64,000 bases of DNA from Marivita hallyeonensis (GTDB lineage: Bacteria > Pseudomonadota > Alphaproteobacteria > Rhodobacterales > Rhodobacteraceae). A model generated the notes under the pieces. It was not told where the DNA came from. It made no database searches and was given only the letters and a program-made list of their open reading frames with translations. The stretch is taken from positions 1-64,000 of the forward strand of contig NZ_FQXC01000008.1 of the NCBI RefSeq assembly GCF_900129875.1, read 5' to 3'. Made by a program: the position numbers and the translations under genes. Shown here in pieces: positions 54,906 through 63,940 of this stretch; positions within the stretch are counted from its first letter, which is position 1; each line of letters opens with the position of its first letter.

Positions 54906-55783
54906 CGGAAATCACCTTGCTCGATGGCGGCATGGGTCAGGAACTGGTCCGGCGCTCGGGCGCGAAGCCCACGCCGCTTTGGGCGACGCAAGTCATGATC
55001 GACGCGCCGCACATCGTGCGCGAAGTGCATGACGATTACTTCAAGGCGGGTGCGGATGTTTTGACCACCAACACCTACGCCGTCCATCGCGACCGTCTTG
55101 CCGGTACGCAGTTCGAAGACCGATTCGAAGAGTTGCACCGCGTGGCTCTCGACATGGCGCTGGCGGCGCGTGATGCGCATGGCGCCGGGCTTATCGCGGG
55201 GAGCATCGGACCCCTCGGGCAGTCTTACCGCGCGGATGTGCAGCCGGAGCACGAGAAGGCGGTCGCGCTTTTCGATGAGGTCGCGCGCCTGATTGCCCCT
55301 GATTGTGACGTGCTGCTTCTGGAGACCGTCGCCTCTGTTGCGCAGGCGCGTGCTGCGCTGGAGGCGACAGTCCCACATCGAAAGCCTGTCTGGATCGCCT
55401 TCACGGTGGATGACGAGGATGGCACGCGCCTGCGGTCGGGCGAACTGCTGTCCGACGCCGTTGCGGCCTCCGGCAGCGCGGCGGCATTGCTCGCCAACTG
55501 TTCGGCTCCCGAAGCGATGCCAGCCGCTTTGGATATGCTCGGAAGCGCGGGCAAACCCACCGGGGCCTACGCCAACGCTTTCACCCAGATCACGAAGGAC
55601 TTCCTCAAGGCCAAACCAACCGTCGACGCGCTGACAGCGCGCCGGGACATGGGGCCAGGGGTTTACGCCGATCACGCCCAGATCTGGGCGGATCACGGGG
55701 CGACGCTTATCGGCGGATGCTGCGAAACCGGCCCGGCGCATATCGCCGAGCTCGCCCGCCGTTTCAAGAAACGGGCTGCCTGA
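54902..55783 (+). CDS. homocysteine S-methyltransferase family protein (BHMT-like)
   Basis: 293 residues. The barrel starts ITLLDGGMGQELVRRSG. The zinc site cysteines are in ALLANCSAPEAMP and GGCCETGP (the paired Cys). The family moves a methyl group from betaine, S-methylmethionine or a similar donor to homocysteine. In this cluster a betaine:homocysteine transfer producing dimethylglycine, substrate of the neighbouring dehydrogenases, is attractive but unproven. It overlaps the DUF2867 gene by four bases. Confidence 0.85.
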   Translation: MTEITLLDGGMGQELVRRSGAKPTPLWATQVMIDAPHIVREVHDDYFKAGADVLTTNTYAVHRDRLAGTQFEDRFEELHRVALDMALAARDAHGAGLIAGSIGPLGQSYRADVQPEHEKAVALFDEVARLIAPDCDVLLLETVASVAQARAALEATVPHRKPVWIAFTVDDEDGTRLRSGELLSDAVAASGSAAALLANCSAPEAMPAALDMLGSAGKPTGAYANAFTQITKDFLKAKPTVDALTARRDMGPGVYADHAQIWADHGATLIGGCCETGPAHIAELARRFKKRAA

Positions 55784-55862
55784 TGCGCGCGGCCGGGCTT
55801 CTTCTTTTCAAAAATATGCACGGCGCTGACCGCGCCACACGAGTTGGTTCCGGAGGTTCCAC

Positions 55863-58307
55863 ATGACCCTTCCCACACACGCCCGCGCCGTCATCATTGG
55901 CGGCGGCGTTATCGGCTGCTCGGTCGCCTACCATCTTGCCAAGCTCGGCTGGACCGATGTGGTGCTTCTGGAACGCAAGCAACTTACCTCCGGCACGACA
56001 TGGCACGCTGCCGGTCTGATCGGGCAATTGCGTGCGTCGTCCAACATGACGAAACTCGCGAAATACACCGCCGATCTTTATGCAAGCATCGAAGCGGAAA
56101 CCGGCGTCGCCACCGGGTTTCGGCAGGTCGGCTCGATCTCGGTCGCGCTGACCACGGAACGGCACGAGGAACTGCGCCGGAGCGCGGCAATGGCGCGGGC
56201 GTTCGGGGTGCCGGTTGAGGAAATCGACACCGCTGAGATCAAGGCGAAATACCCGCATCTGAACACCGACGGTGTTGTTGGTGGCGTCTACCTGCCAAGC
56301 GATGGGCAAGGCGATCCCGCCAATATCGCGCTTGCGATGGCCAAGGGCGCACGTCAGCGCGGCGCGCTGATTTTTGAGCGAACAAAGGCCACTGGCGTTG
56401 CGCGAGACGGGCGGCGGATCACGTCTGTGGAATGGGAAGCCGAAGACGGATCGTCCGGCACGATCACCTGCGATCACGTCGTCAACTGCGCCGGTATGTG
56501 GGGGCGCGAGATTGGGCAAATGCTGGGCGTGAATGTCCCGTTGCAGGCGTGTGAGCACTTCTACATCGTGTCCGAGCCCATCGCAGAGCTGCAAAGCCTA
56601 CCCGTGCTGCGGGTGCCTGACGAATGCGCCTATTACAAGGAAGATGCGGGCAAGATGATGCTTGGCGCGTTTGAGCCTGTCTCAAAACCGTGGGCGTTGG
56701 GCGGCATTCCGGAGGGCTTCGAATTTGATCAGTTGCCCGAGGATTTCGACCATTTCGAGCCGATCCTAGAAGCTGCGGTAAATCGCATGCCCATGTTGGC
56801 CGAGGCGGGCATTCATACGTTTTTCAACGGTCCGGAAAGTTTCACACCCGACAATGCCTACCACCTTGGCCAGGCGCGCGAGATGGACAATGTGTGGGTC
56901 GCCGCCGGGTTCAACTCCATTGGTATCCAGTCGGCGGGCGGCGCGGGCATGGCGCTGGCGCAGTGGATGGAGGACGGTGAGAAACCGTTCGACCTGGGCG
57001 ATGTGGACATCGCACGGGTCCAGCCATTCCAGAGCAATCGGCGCTTTCTGAAAGAGCGCGTGACCGAGACGCTGGGCCTGCTTTATGCGGACCATTATCC
57101 CTATCGCCAGAAAGCCACCGCGCGCGGGGTGCGGCGGACGCCGTTCTACAATCACTTGCTGCAACACGGCGCGGTCATGGGCGAAGTCGCGGGGTGGGAA
57201 AGGGCCAACTGGTTCGCGCGCAACGGGCAAACACCGGACTACGCGTACAGTTGGAAGCGGCAGAATTTCTTTGGCAATGTCGCCGAAGAACACAAGGCCC
57301 TCCGAGAGAACGTCGGCATGTACGACATGTCGTCCTTCGGCAAGATCCGGGTCGAGGGGCCGGATGCCGAGGCGTTTCTGAACCATGTCGGCGGCGGTGA
57401 TTTCTCGGTTCCCGTGGGCAAGATCGTCTACACGCAATTCCTTAATTCACGTGGCGGGATCGAGGCGGATGTGACCGTGACCCGGCTGTCCGAAACAGCG
57501 TATCTGGTGGTCACACCTGCCGCGACACGCGCCGCCGATCAGACGTGGATGCAACGGCAGGTTGGTGAGTTCCGCGTGGTTCTGACGGATGTGACCGCGG
57601 GTGAAGGTGTGTTGGCGATCATGGGCCCGAATGCGCGCAAGCTGATGCAGCTTGTATCGCCCAACGACTTCAGCAACGACGCCAACCCTTTCGGCACAGC
57701 GCAGGAGATCGAGATCGGTCTCGGCGTCGCGCGGGCGCATCGGGTGTCCTATGTCGGCGAGCTTGGCTGGGAAATCTACGTCTCGACCGATCAGGCGAGC
57801 CACGTTTTCGAGACGCTGTTCGAGGCCGGCGAAGAGGTCGGACTGACACTCTGTGGCATGCATGCTATGGACACCTGCCGCATCGAAAAAGCCTTCCGTC
57901 ATTTTGGCCACGACATCACCTGCGAGGACAATGTGCTCGAAGCCGGACTTGGCTTTGCAGTCAAAACGTCCAAAGCCGATTTCATCGGGCGGGACGCGGT
58001 GTTGCGCAAGAAAGAGGCGGGGCTCGATCAGAGACTGGTGCAGTTCCGGCTGACCGACCCTGAACCGCTCTTGTATCACCACGAGCCGATCCTGCGGGAT
58101 GGCGAGATCGTAGGCTACCTGAGTTCAGGAGCCTACGGACATCACCTTGGAGGCGCGATCGGACTTGGCTACGTGCCTTGCAGCGGCGAGAGTGCGGACC
58201 AGGTGCTGGCGTCGGCCTATGAGATCGATGTGGCCGGAACACGCGTCGGCGCGGAGGTTTCCCTGAAGCCGATGTACGACCCCGCGTCCGCGCGGGTCAG
58301 AGCGTGA
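55863..58307 (+). CDS. GcvT-fused FAD dehydrogenase (dimethylglycine/sarcosine dehydrogenase family), copy 2
   Basis: 814 residues. FAD motif VIIGGGVIGCSVAYHLAKLGW and flavin-linking TTWHAAGLIG at the N-terminus; GcvT-like C-terminus with YVGELGWEIYVS, a CRIEKAFRHFGHDITCEDNVLEAGLGF block. Close in plan to copy 1, but clearly diverged, so the two may act on successive substrates (for instance dimethylglycine then sarcosine). 79 bases separate it from the homocysteine methyltransferase gene. Confidence 0.92.
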   Translation: MTLPTHARAVIIGGGVIGCSVAYHLAKLGWTDVVLLERKQLTSGTTWHAAGLIGQLRASSNMTKLAKYTADLYASIEAETGVATGFRQVGSISVALTTERHEELRRSAAMARAFGVPVEEIDTAEIKAKYPHLNTDGVVGGVYLPSDGQGDPANIALAMAKGARQRGALIFERTKATGVARDGRRITSVEWEAEDGSSGTITCDHVVNCAGMWGREIGQMLGVNVPLQACEHFYIVSEPIAELQSLPVLRVPDECAYYKEDAGKMMLGAFEPVSKPWALGGIPEGFEFDQLPEDFDHFEPILEAAVNRMPMLAEAGIHTFFNGPESFTPDNAYHLGQAREMDNVWVAAGFNSIGIQSAGGAGMALAQWMEDGEKPFDLGDVDIARVQPFQSNRRFLKERVTETLGLLYADHYPYRQKATARGVRRTPFYNHLLQHGAVMGEVAGWERANWFARNGQTPDYAYSWKRQNFFGNVAEEHKALRENVGMYDMSSFGKIRVEGPDAEAFLNHVGGGDFSVPVGKIVYTQFLNSRGGIEADVTVTRLSETAYLVVTPAATRAADQTWMQRQVGEFRVVLTDVTAGEGVLAIMGPNARKLMQLVSPNDFSNDANPFGTAQEIEIGLGVARAHRVSYVGELGWEIYVSTDQASHVFETLFEAGEEVGLTLCGMHAMDTCRIEKAFRHFGHDITCEDNVLEAGLGFAVKTSKADFIGRDAVLRKKEAGLDQRLVQFRLTDPEPLLYHHEPILRDGEIVGYLSSGAYGHHLGGAIGLGYVPCSGESADQVLASAYEIDVAGTRVGAEVSLKPMYDPASARVRA

Positions 58308-58428
58308 TCCGCATGAGCCGCTTGCCCCACCCGTGAAGTCTTCGGAGAAGATTTCAGATTGTCCCTAGTAAATTCTTAAACGGCGGCGAGACCTTGCCGC
58401 GCGCGGGCGGGCTGCGTAGATCGGGCGC

Positions 58429-59073
58429 ATGACGGATTACGCGCCCCCCGACACCCCGCTGGATATCCTGCACGAGGATCACGAGATCCTCGTGGTGAAC
58501 AAGCCAGCTGGCCTTTTGTCAGTGCCCGGAAAGGGGCCGGAACTGGCCGATTGCCTGATTGCGCGGCTTGAGGCAGCCTACCCGCAAGTGCTTCTGGTGC
58601 ATCGGCTTGATCGGGACACGTCTGGTGTCATGGTGTTCGGGTTGACGCCTCATGCGCAACGGCATCTTGGGCTGCAGTTCGAAAAACGTCAGACCAAGAA
58701 ACGCTACGTGGCGCGGGTGGCCGGTTTGTTGAAAGCAAAAACCGGAACGGTCGATTTGCCCTTAATCGTCGATTGGCCGAACCGTCCGTTGCAGAAGGTG
58801 GATCACGAGACCGGCAAGCCCGCCGTGACGGAGTGGCGCGTGCTCAAGGCCGGTGATGACGAAAGCCGGGTTCAGCTCTTCCCGCAGACCGGGCGCAGCC
58901 ACCAATTGCGCGTGCATATGCTGGCTCTGGGACATCCAATCCTTGGCGATCCGCTCTACGCCCCCGAGACGGCGGACCGCTACCCGCGCATGATGTTGCA
59001 CGCGGAAGAGTTACGTCTGCGCCATCCGGACGGGGGGCGTGGCATGACATTTCGGGTCACAGCCCCGTTTTAG
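58429..59073 (+). CDS. RluA-family pseudouridine synthase
   Basis: 214 residues, no S4 domain. The catalytic segment is LLVHRLDRDTSGVMVFG with its Asp; VNKPAGLLSVPGKG and GRSHQLRVHMLALGHPILGDPLY complete the family pattern. It makes pseudouridine in rRNA or tRNA (RluA or RluC-type); the target is not clear. A hairpin repeat follows. Confidence 0.93.
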   Translation: MTDYAPPDTPLDILHEDHEILVVNKPAGLLSVPGKGPELADCLIARLEAAYPQVLLVHRLDRDTSGVMVFGLTPHAQRHLGLQFEKRQTKKRYVARVAGLLKAKTGTVDLPLIVDWPNRPLQKVDHETGKPAVTEWRVLKAGDDESRVQLFPQTGRSHQLRVHMLALGHPILGDPLYAPETADRYPRMMLHAEELRLRHPDGGRGMTFRVTAPF

Positions 59074-59079
59074 GGTGTC

Positions 59080-59101
59080 GGTCGGACAGATTTGTCCGAC
59101 C
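59080..59101. terminator. hairpin between convergent pseudouridine synthase and aldehyde dehydrogenase genes
   Basis: GGTCGGACA pairs perfectly with TGTCCGACC around a GATT loop. It begins seven bases after the synthase stop. Third member of the hairpin family seen at 8027 and 45180. Confidence 0.85.
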
Positions 59102-59128
59102 TGCGGCGCCCCGCGAGCGAGGTCTGGT

Positions 59129-60568
59129 CTATTCCGCCGCCCAGCCGGAGACCGCTTTGACCTCAAGGAAATCCTCGATTCCCCAAACACCGCCTTCGCG
59201 CCCGTTGCCCGACTGTTTCATCCCGCCGAAGGGCGAACCCGCCGCGCGGCTTTCGCCGTTCATCTCGACCATGCCGGACCGAAGCTGCCGTGCAAGCCGG
59301 TTGCGCCGCGCGCCGTCCGAGCTTTGGACGTAGTTCGTCAGCCCGTAGGGCGTGTCATTGGCGATCTGAACCGCCTCTTCTTCGGTGTCGAATTTGAGAA
59401 TCGACAGGACGGGGCCAAAGATTTCCTCGCGCGCGATAGTCATGTCGTTGGTCACATCGGCAAAAACCGTCGGGCGCACGTAGAAGCCCTTGTTCAGCCC
59501 ATCCGGACGCCCCGGCCCGCCAGCCACCAGCCGCGCGCCTTCTTCGATGCCCTTCTGGATCAAATCCTGGATCTTCTGCCACTGCGTCGCGTTCACCACG
59601 GGGCCCATATGCCGCCCTTCGGCAGACGCCGGGCCGACTGTGACCTTGCCTGCCGCCTCAGCCGCTTCCTCGACGGCCTGATCGTAGCGTGAGGCCTCCA
59701 CGATCATGCGGGTGGGCGCGTTGCAGGACTGGCCGGTGTTGTTCATCACGTGCAGCGTGCCGCGCTTGACCGCTTTTTCGTCCGCATCGGCAAACACAAG
59801 ATTTGCCCCCTTGCCGCCCAGTTCGAGATGCACGCGCTTGAGCGTATCGGCGGCGGATTTGGAAATCAGCTTGCCCGCCCGGGTGGACCCCGTGAAGGAC
59901 ACCATGTCGACGTCCGGATGCGCCGAAAGCTGGCTTCCCACGCCCGCACCATCGCCGTTGACAAGGTTGAAGACGCCCGGCGGGAAGCCCGCCTCGTGCA
60001 TCATCTCGGCAAAAATCACCGCGTTGAGCGGGCTTTCCTCGGATGGTTTCAGAACCATCGTACAGCCTGCAATGGCCGCCGCGCAGACCTTGAGCGTGAC
60101 CTGGTTCATCGGCCAGTTCCACGGCGTGATCAGCGCGCAGACACCGACCGCCTCGTAGAGGATGCGATCGGTCGGGGCGTGATCGCCAAGCGGGCGCTCG
60201 AAGTCGAATTTCTTGGCTTCGTCGATGAAGTTCTGGATGTGCCACGTGCCCGCGCCGACCTGCTGGCTGCGCGACATGTCGATGGGCGCACCCATCTCGA
60301 GGCTCATCGCCTGCGCCATTTCCTCGCTGCGCGATTTGTAGACGTCCAGCAGCTTTTCGACGAGCGCGATGCGGTCGGAGGACGGCGTTGCCATCCACGC
60401 CGGAAAGGCGGCCTTGGCGGCAGCGACGGCGGCGTCCGTGTCGGCCTGGCCGCCCAAAGAGATCACCGCGCAGGGGTCTTCGGTCGAAGGATCGATCACG
60501 TGGTGATCGCGTCCCTCAACCGGGTCCACCCACGTACCGTTGATATAGAATTGGCGCTTCTCGATCAT
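59129..60568 (-). CDS. aldehyde dehydrogenase family protein
   Basis: 479 residues. VITPWNWPMNQVTLKVCAA, the VSFTGSTRAGKLISK NAD-binding region, ELGGKGANLVFADADE with the general base Glu, and the catalytic Cys in NNTGQSCNAPTRM are all present. It oxidises an aldehyde with NAD(P); the substrate is unknown. It is the only gene between the hairpin at 59080 and the divergent peroxiredoxin. Confidence 0.95.
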   Translation of the reverse strand: MIEKRQFYINGTWVDPVEGRDHHVIDPSTEDPCAVISLGGQADTDAAVAAAKAAFPAWMATPSSDRIALVEKLLDVYKSRSEEMAQAMSLEMGAPIDMSRSQQVGAGTWHIQNFIDEAKKFDFERPLGDHAPTDRILYEAVGVCALITPWNWPMNQVTLKVCAAAIAGCTMVLKPSEESPLNAVIFAEMMHEAGFPPGVFNLVNGDGAGVGSQLSAHPDVDMVSFTGSTRAGKLISKSAADTLKRVHLELGGKGANLVFADADEKAVKRGTLHVMNNTGQSCNAPTRMIVEASRYDQAVEEAAEAAGKVTVGPASAEGRHMGPVVNATQWQKIQDLIQKGIEEGARLVAGGPGRPDGLNKGFYVRPTVFADVTNDMTIAREEIFGPVLSILKFDTEEEAVQIANDTPYGLTNYVQSSDGARRNRLARQLRSGMVEMNGESRAAGSPFGGMKQSGNGREGGVWGIEDFLEVKAVSGWAAE

Positions 60569-60621
60569 CTGACTGCCTCCCCTCAGACTGGTCCGGCGGA
60601 CACTCTGTCACCGCAAATCAC

Positions 60622-60652
60622 GCCCCGCAAGGGGGTGTATCCTTCGCGGGGC
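60622..60652. other. leader-type hairpin upstream of the peroxiredoxin gene
   Basis: GCCCCGC-AAGG and CCTT-c-GCGGGGC form a bulged stem between the divergent aldehyde dehydrogenase and peroxiredoxin genes. It lies 47 bases before the peroxiredoxin start. Purpose unknown. Confidence 0.5.
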
Positions 60653-60698
60653 ATCCTTATGTTGACAGCAATGCAATTCACACGAAGGGGGCACACCT

Positions 60699-61352
60699 AT
60701 GGGCCTGCGCATCAACGATGAAATTCCGAACCTCACAGTGACCACCGATCAGGGAACGCTGTCCCTGCACGACTGGATCGGCGACAGCTGGGCCATCCTG
60801 TTCTCGCACCCGAAGGACTTCACTCCCGTTTGCACGACCGAATTCGGCGCCGTCGCGCAGCTCGCCGATGAGTGGGAAAAGCGGGGAACCAAGGTCATGG
60901 GCATTTCCGTCGACGGTGTCGAAGACCACAAGAAATGGAAAGGCGACATCGAAACCTATGGCGGCGCGAAGGCGGGCTTCCCGATCATCGCCGACGATGA
61001 CCTCGAAGTTGCAAAGGCGTTCGACATGCTGCCTGCGGAATACGTGCTTCCGGACGGACGGACACCGGCAGACAGCGCGACTGTGCGCGTCGTGTTCATC
61101 ATCGGGCCGGACAAGAAGCTGAAACTCAGCATGACCTACCCGATGACCGTGGGCCGCAATTTCGGCGAAGTACTGCGTGCGCTGGATGCGTTGCAGACGT
61201 CGGCCAAGGAAAACGTGGCGACCCCGGCAAACTGGACCGTCGGAGAAGACGTGATCGTGCCAGTCGCGGTGAGCGATGAAGACGCGATTGCGAAATACGG
61301 GTCCATTGAAACCGTGCTGCCTTACTTGCGTAAGGCAAAGCTGCCGTCCTGA
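60699..61352 (+). CDS. 1-Cys (Prx6-type) peroxiredoxin
   Basis: 217 residues. The peroxidatic cysteine is C45 in DFTPVCTTEFG. The C-terminal half and the overall length fit the Prx6 group, which uses an outside thiol such as glutathione. VRVVFIIGPDKKLKLSMTYPMTVGRNF is typical. A peroxide-stress role is likely. A pair of hairpins follows the stop. Confidence 0.96.
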   Translation: MGLRINDEIPNLTVTTDQGTLSLHDWIGDSWAILFSHPKDFTPVCTTEFGAVAQLADEWEKRGTKVMGISVDGVEDHKKWKGDIETYGGAKAGFPIIADDDLEVAKAFDMLPAEYVLPDGRTPADSATVRVVFIIGPDKKLKLSMTYPMTVGRNFGEVLRALDALQTSAKENVATPANWTVGEDVIVPVAVSDEDAIAKYGSIETVLPYLRKAKLPS

Positions 61353-61380
61353 CGGCAGGCTGTTTCCGTCCTCGGAAACA
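61341..61380. terminator. double hairpin after the peroxiredoxin gene
   Basis: CTGCCGTC/GACGGCAG (61341-61358) includes the stop codon, and TGTTTCCG/CGGAAACA (61361-61380) follows with a TCCT loop. Between convergent genes, so both messages may end here. Confidence 0.65.
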
Positions 61381-61401
61381 CGCCGATGCGGCGCTGCATC
61401 G

Positions 61402-62349
61402 TCACTCGGTCGAGATCAGGACCGCTTCAACCCGCCGATTGGCCTCGCGCCCATCGGCGGTGAGATTACTGGCAACCGGGGACAGAAACCCGACCCCGTC
61501 AAAGGCCACTTGCGAACGTGGCACGCCTTTATCGATCACGTACGCACGGGCTGCCTCGGCGCGGCGTCGGGACAAGGCGACATTTGCCTCAAGCGATCCG
61601 GTCGCATCGGTGTGGCCGACAAAGGTGATGTCTCGGTTCGGGTTTTCGAGCAGGTAGGCCGCAATCCGATCAAGCGAGTCGACCGCGCCAGCGCCGAGCG
61701 ATGCAGACCCGCTCTCGAACTCTACATCCGTCAGAACCACGTGCCCACGGGCCTCCAATTGCCCAATGATGTCGCCCGGCGCCGATGCCCCGACTGAGCG
61801 CGCGTTTGTGTTCACCGCGACTTCGTCTCGTCCGGCGGGACCGACCTGAATGAGTTGAACAAACACCGTATCGCTGTCGCGGCTGACCAAAAGGCTTAGC
61901 GCGCGGGTGGCGTCCGGGCCCTTGGCGGACAGAAACCGGAAATCCGAAAGGTCCACGTACATCCCCGGGGCGCGGAGCACGTCGATCCCGAACCGGAAGT
62001 CGAACCCGCCGCAGCTGCGCGCGGTGCATTCGAAAATGATCTCGTACCCTCCGTCCGTCAGTTGATCGCGTAGCGGGCCGATCACCTGCCCTGTGGTGAT
62101 ACCGGCCCCGGCAAGACGCCAGGCCTTGCGGACCACCTGACCTTCGAGACGCGCCACCGGGACACCGGTCTCTGCGCTCCACCCGCTGATCGGCAGGTCG
62201 TAGCTGTCGACCGGGGACACGCGATTGATGGTTTCCCGCGCGCCGATGGGCAAGGACAGCTCAATCGCCAAGACAGGGCCTGCACCCACGAGAGACATGG
62301 CGCAGAACAGCAGAGCGATTACGTCAGCGCGCCTGCGCGTGATACTCAT
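61402..62349 (-). CDS. OmpA-family outer-envelope protein
   Basis: 315 residues. A signal peptide occupies residues 1-28 (ends GPVLA). The C-terminal OmpA domain holds TDVEFESGSASLGAGAVDSLDRIAAYL, GHTDATGSLEANVALSRRRAEAARAYV and GREANRRVEAVL. The N-terminal part is a beta-rich region with a Cys pair (FECTARSCGGFDF). It overlaps the AhpD-like gene upstream by 26 bases if the first ATG is used. Confidence 0.9.
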   Translation of the reverse strand: MSITRRRADVIALLFCAMSLVGAGPVLAIELSLPIGARETINRVSPVDSYDLPISGWSAETGVPVARLEGQVVRKAWRLAGAGITTGQVIGPLRDQLTDGGYEIIFECTARSCGGFDFRFGIDVLRAPGMYVDLSDFRFLSAKGPDATRALSLLVSRDSDTVFVQLIQVGPAGRDEVAVNTNARSVGASAPGDIIGQLEARGHVVLTDVEFESGSASLGAGAVDSLDRIAAYLLENPNRDITFVGHTDATGSLEANVALSRRRAEAARAYVIDKGVPRSQVAFDGVGFLSPVASNLTADGREANRRVEAVLISTE

Positions 62350-62896
62350 CGTTCGGCCGCATGTCGGTGGCGCTGGCCACGCGATTGGTCATGTTGAAAA
62401 AACCCGCGACATTGGCAATGTCCCAGATGTCCCGGTCGGAAAATCCTGCATCGCGCAACGCTTCGCGGTCGTATTCCGCGATCTCCGCACTGCTTTTGGT
62501 GATCTTTTCGGTAAACGCCAACATCGCACGGTGACGATGTTCGAGGTCGGCCACACGCCAGTTCATCACGAGCATCTCGCCCAGCTTGGGATCGCCCGAC
62601 AGCTCGCGCACAGCCGCACCGTGCGCGGTGAGACAGTAGAAGCACTTGTTGATCGAGCTGACGACCACCGCGATCATCTCGCGTTCGAGCTTGGACAGAC
62701 CGCTATCCGCAAGCATCAGGTCATTGTACATCGCCGTGAACGCGTTCAGCTTGTCGATGTCGAAGGCATACGCCTTCAGGACATTCGGGATCATGCCGAG
62801 TTTGTCCTGACAGATATCGAAATACTTCTGCGTCTCTGGCGGAAGAGGATCGACCATCGGCAGGCTCAGCGCAGTCGGCAAGGTGTCTTTGGTCAT
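62324..62896 (-). CDS. AhpD-like peroxidase-related protein (carboxymuconolactone decarboxylase family)
   Basis: 190 residues. The redox CxxC is CFYCLTAHGAAVREL. The remainder matches the uncharacterised peroxidase-related group (FDICQDKLGMIPNVLKAYAFD and LREGLDIANVAGFFN-like segments). It likely reduces peroxides together with a thiol partner. It overlaps the GNAT gene by four bases, so the two form a unit. Confidence 0.9.
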   Translation of the reverse strand: MTKDTLPTALSLPMVDPLPPETQKYFDICQDKLGMIPNVLKAYAFDIDKLNAFTAMYNDLMLADSGLSKLEREMIAVVVSSINKCFYCLTAHGAAVRELSGDPKLGEMLVMNWRVADLEHRHRAMLAFTEKITKSSAEIAEYDREALRDAGFSDRDIWDIANVAGFFNMTNRVASATDMRPNDEYHAQAR

Positions 62897-63642
62897 GCGG
62901 CGTCGCTTGTCCCTGGGAGAATTCGGTAGTGGTACTGTCCCACAACCTGCATCCCGAGGGAAGCGTAGAGGCCGTTGGCAGCGTCATTGGCCTGCGTGCA
63001 AAGAACGCTGAACCAATCCGCCCCGTTCGCCTTGGCCCAGAACGCAGCCTGCCGCATCATCGATTGGCCCAGCCCCTTGCGCCGGTACGGCTTTGCGATC
63101 TCAACCGCATGGACCATCGCGACGCGGTCGTGAATGGCGCAAAACGCCGTGCCGGCGGGTTTGTCGGCCACGCGCCCGAGTATCCCCGTTTTTGGGCCCG
63201 TCACCCGATCCATCACCGCGATGCGCGCCTCGCCGATCCCGCCCTCGGCCCAGATGTCGCGCATGATGGCAAGAGGTTCCCAGATCGCAAAGGCGGTGAC
63301 CCGCGGAACCGGCACATCGGTCAGCGCATCGACCGGACACAGCCACAGGTTGACGGGATCGATCACGTCGTATCCGCGCGCGGCCAGCGCTGCGTCGAGA
63401 GCTTCTTCCCCGTCGCGCAGCATGAACAACGCATCTTGACCCATAAGTCGCATGGCGGTCTCAGCTGCAATGAGATCGTCTTCGCGCCAGTCGCCGACTG
63501 CCGTTGCGGCGCTCACGCGTTTTCCGCCGCCCGCGCCCTCTCGCAAGGTCCAAGGCCCCGCGCGTGTTGCCGTCGCAGGCGGCCATGTCGCTTCCGTCAC
63601 GGCATAAAGAAGATGCACGTCAGGGATGTTTGCGTGTGTCAT
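62893..63642 (-). CDS. GNAT-family N-acetyltransferase
   Basis: 249 residues. The acetyl-CoA loop is PYRRKGLGQSMMRQAAFWAKANGADWFSVLC, followed by NDAANGLYASLGMQVVGQYHYR. The N-terminal half is less conserved and may bind the substrate. Target unknown. First gene of the unit with the AhpD-like protein. Confidence 0.87.
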   Translation of the reverse strand: MTHANIPDVHLLYAVTEATWPPATATRAGPWTLREGAGGGKRVSAATAVGDWREDDLIAAETAMRLMGQDALFMLRDGEEALDAALAARGYDVIDPVNLWLCPVDALTDVPVPRVTAFAIWEPLAIMRDIWAEGGIGEARIAVMDRVTGPKTGILGRVADKPAGTAFCAIHDRVAMVHAVEIAKPYRRKGLGQSMMRQAAFWAKANGADWFSVLCTQANDAANGLYASLGMQVVGQYHYRILPGTSDAA

Positions 63643-63720
63643 CTACACTTTATGGCGTCACTGGTCAGGGCAGTCCAGCAAGACGACATCTGTTTGATCC
63701 GACGCCGGAAGCTCTCAGAG

Positions 63721-63885
63721 TTACTTCTTCACAGCTTCAAGTGTCCCGACTGTCACCTTTGGGGCATCGGTGTACTTTTTCATCGTCAAATCGATCGACG
63801 CCGTTTTCCCCGATCCACCGTTCGCGACGGCCGAGGATGCGCCGACCACGCCTAACGCAGCCAGAATGATCAATGTACGAAACAT
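63721..63885 (-). CDS. small exported protein of unknown function
   Basis: 54 residues. Residues 1-22 form a signal peptide (MFRTLIILAALGVVGASSAVAN). The mature peptide (about 32 residues) is polar and Lys-rich with no known domain. The start is chosen because a longer frame adds residues without signal-peptide character. GGAGAAAA precedes the ATG. Confidence 0.65.
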   Translation of the reverse strand: MFRTLIILAALGVVGASSAVANGGSGKTASIDLTMKKYTDAPKVTVGTLEAVKK

Positions 63886-63940
63886 GAGTTTTCTCCAATA
63901 AACTGGCTGGAGCATACCGCCGAACACCCGTTTCAACAAA

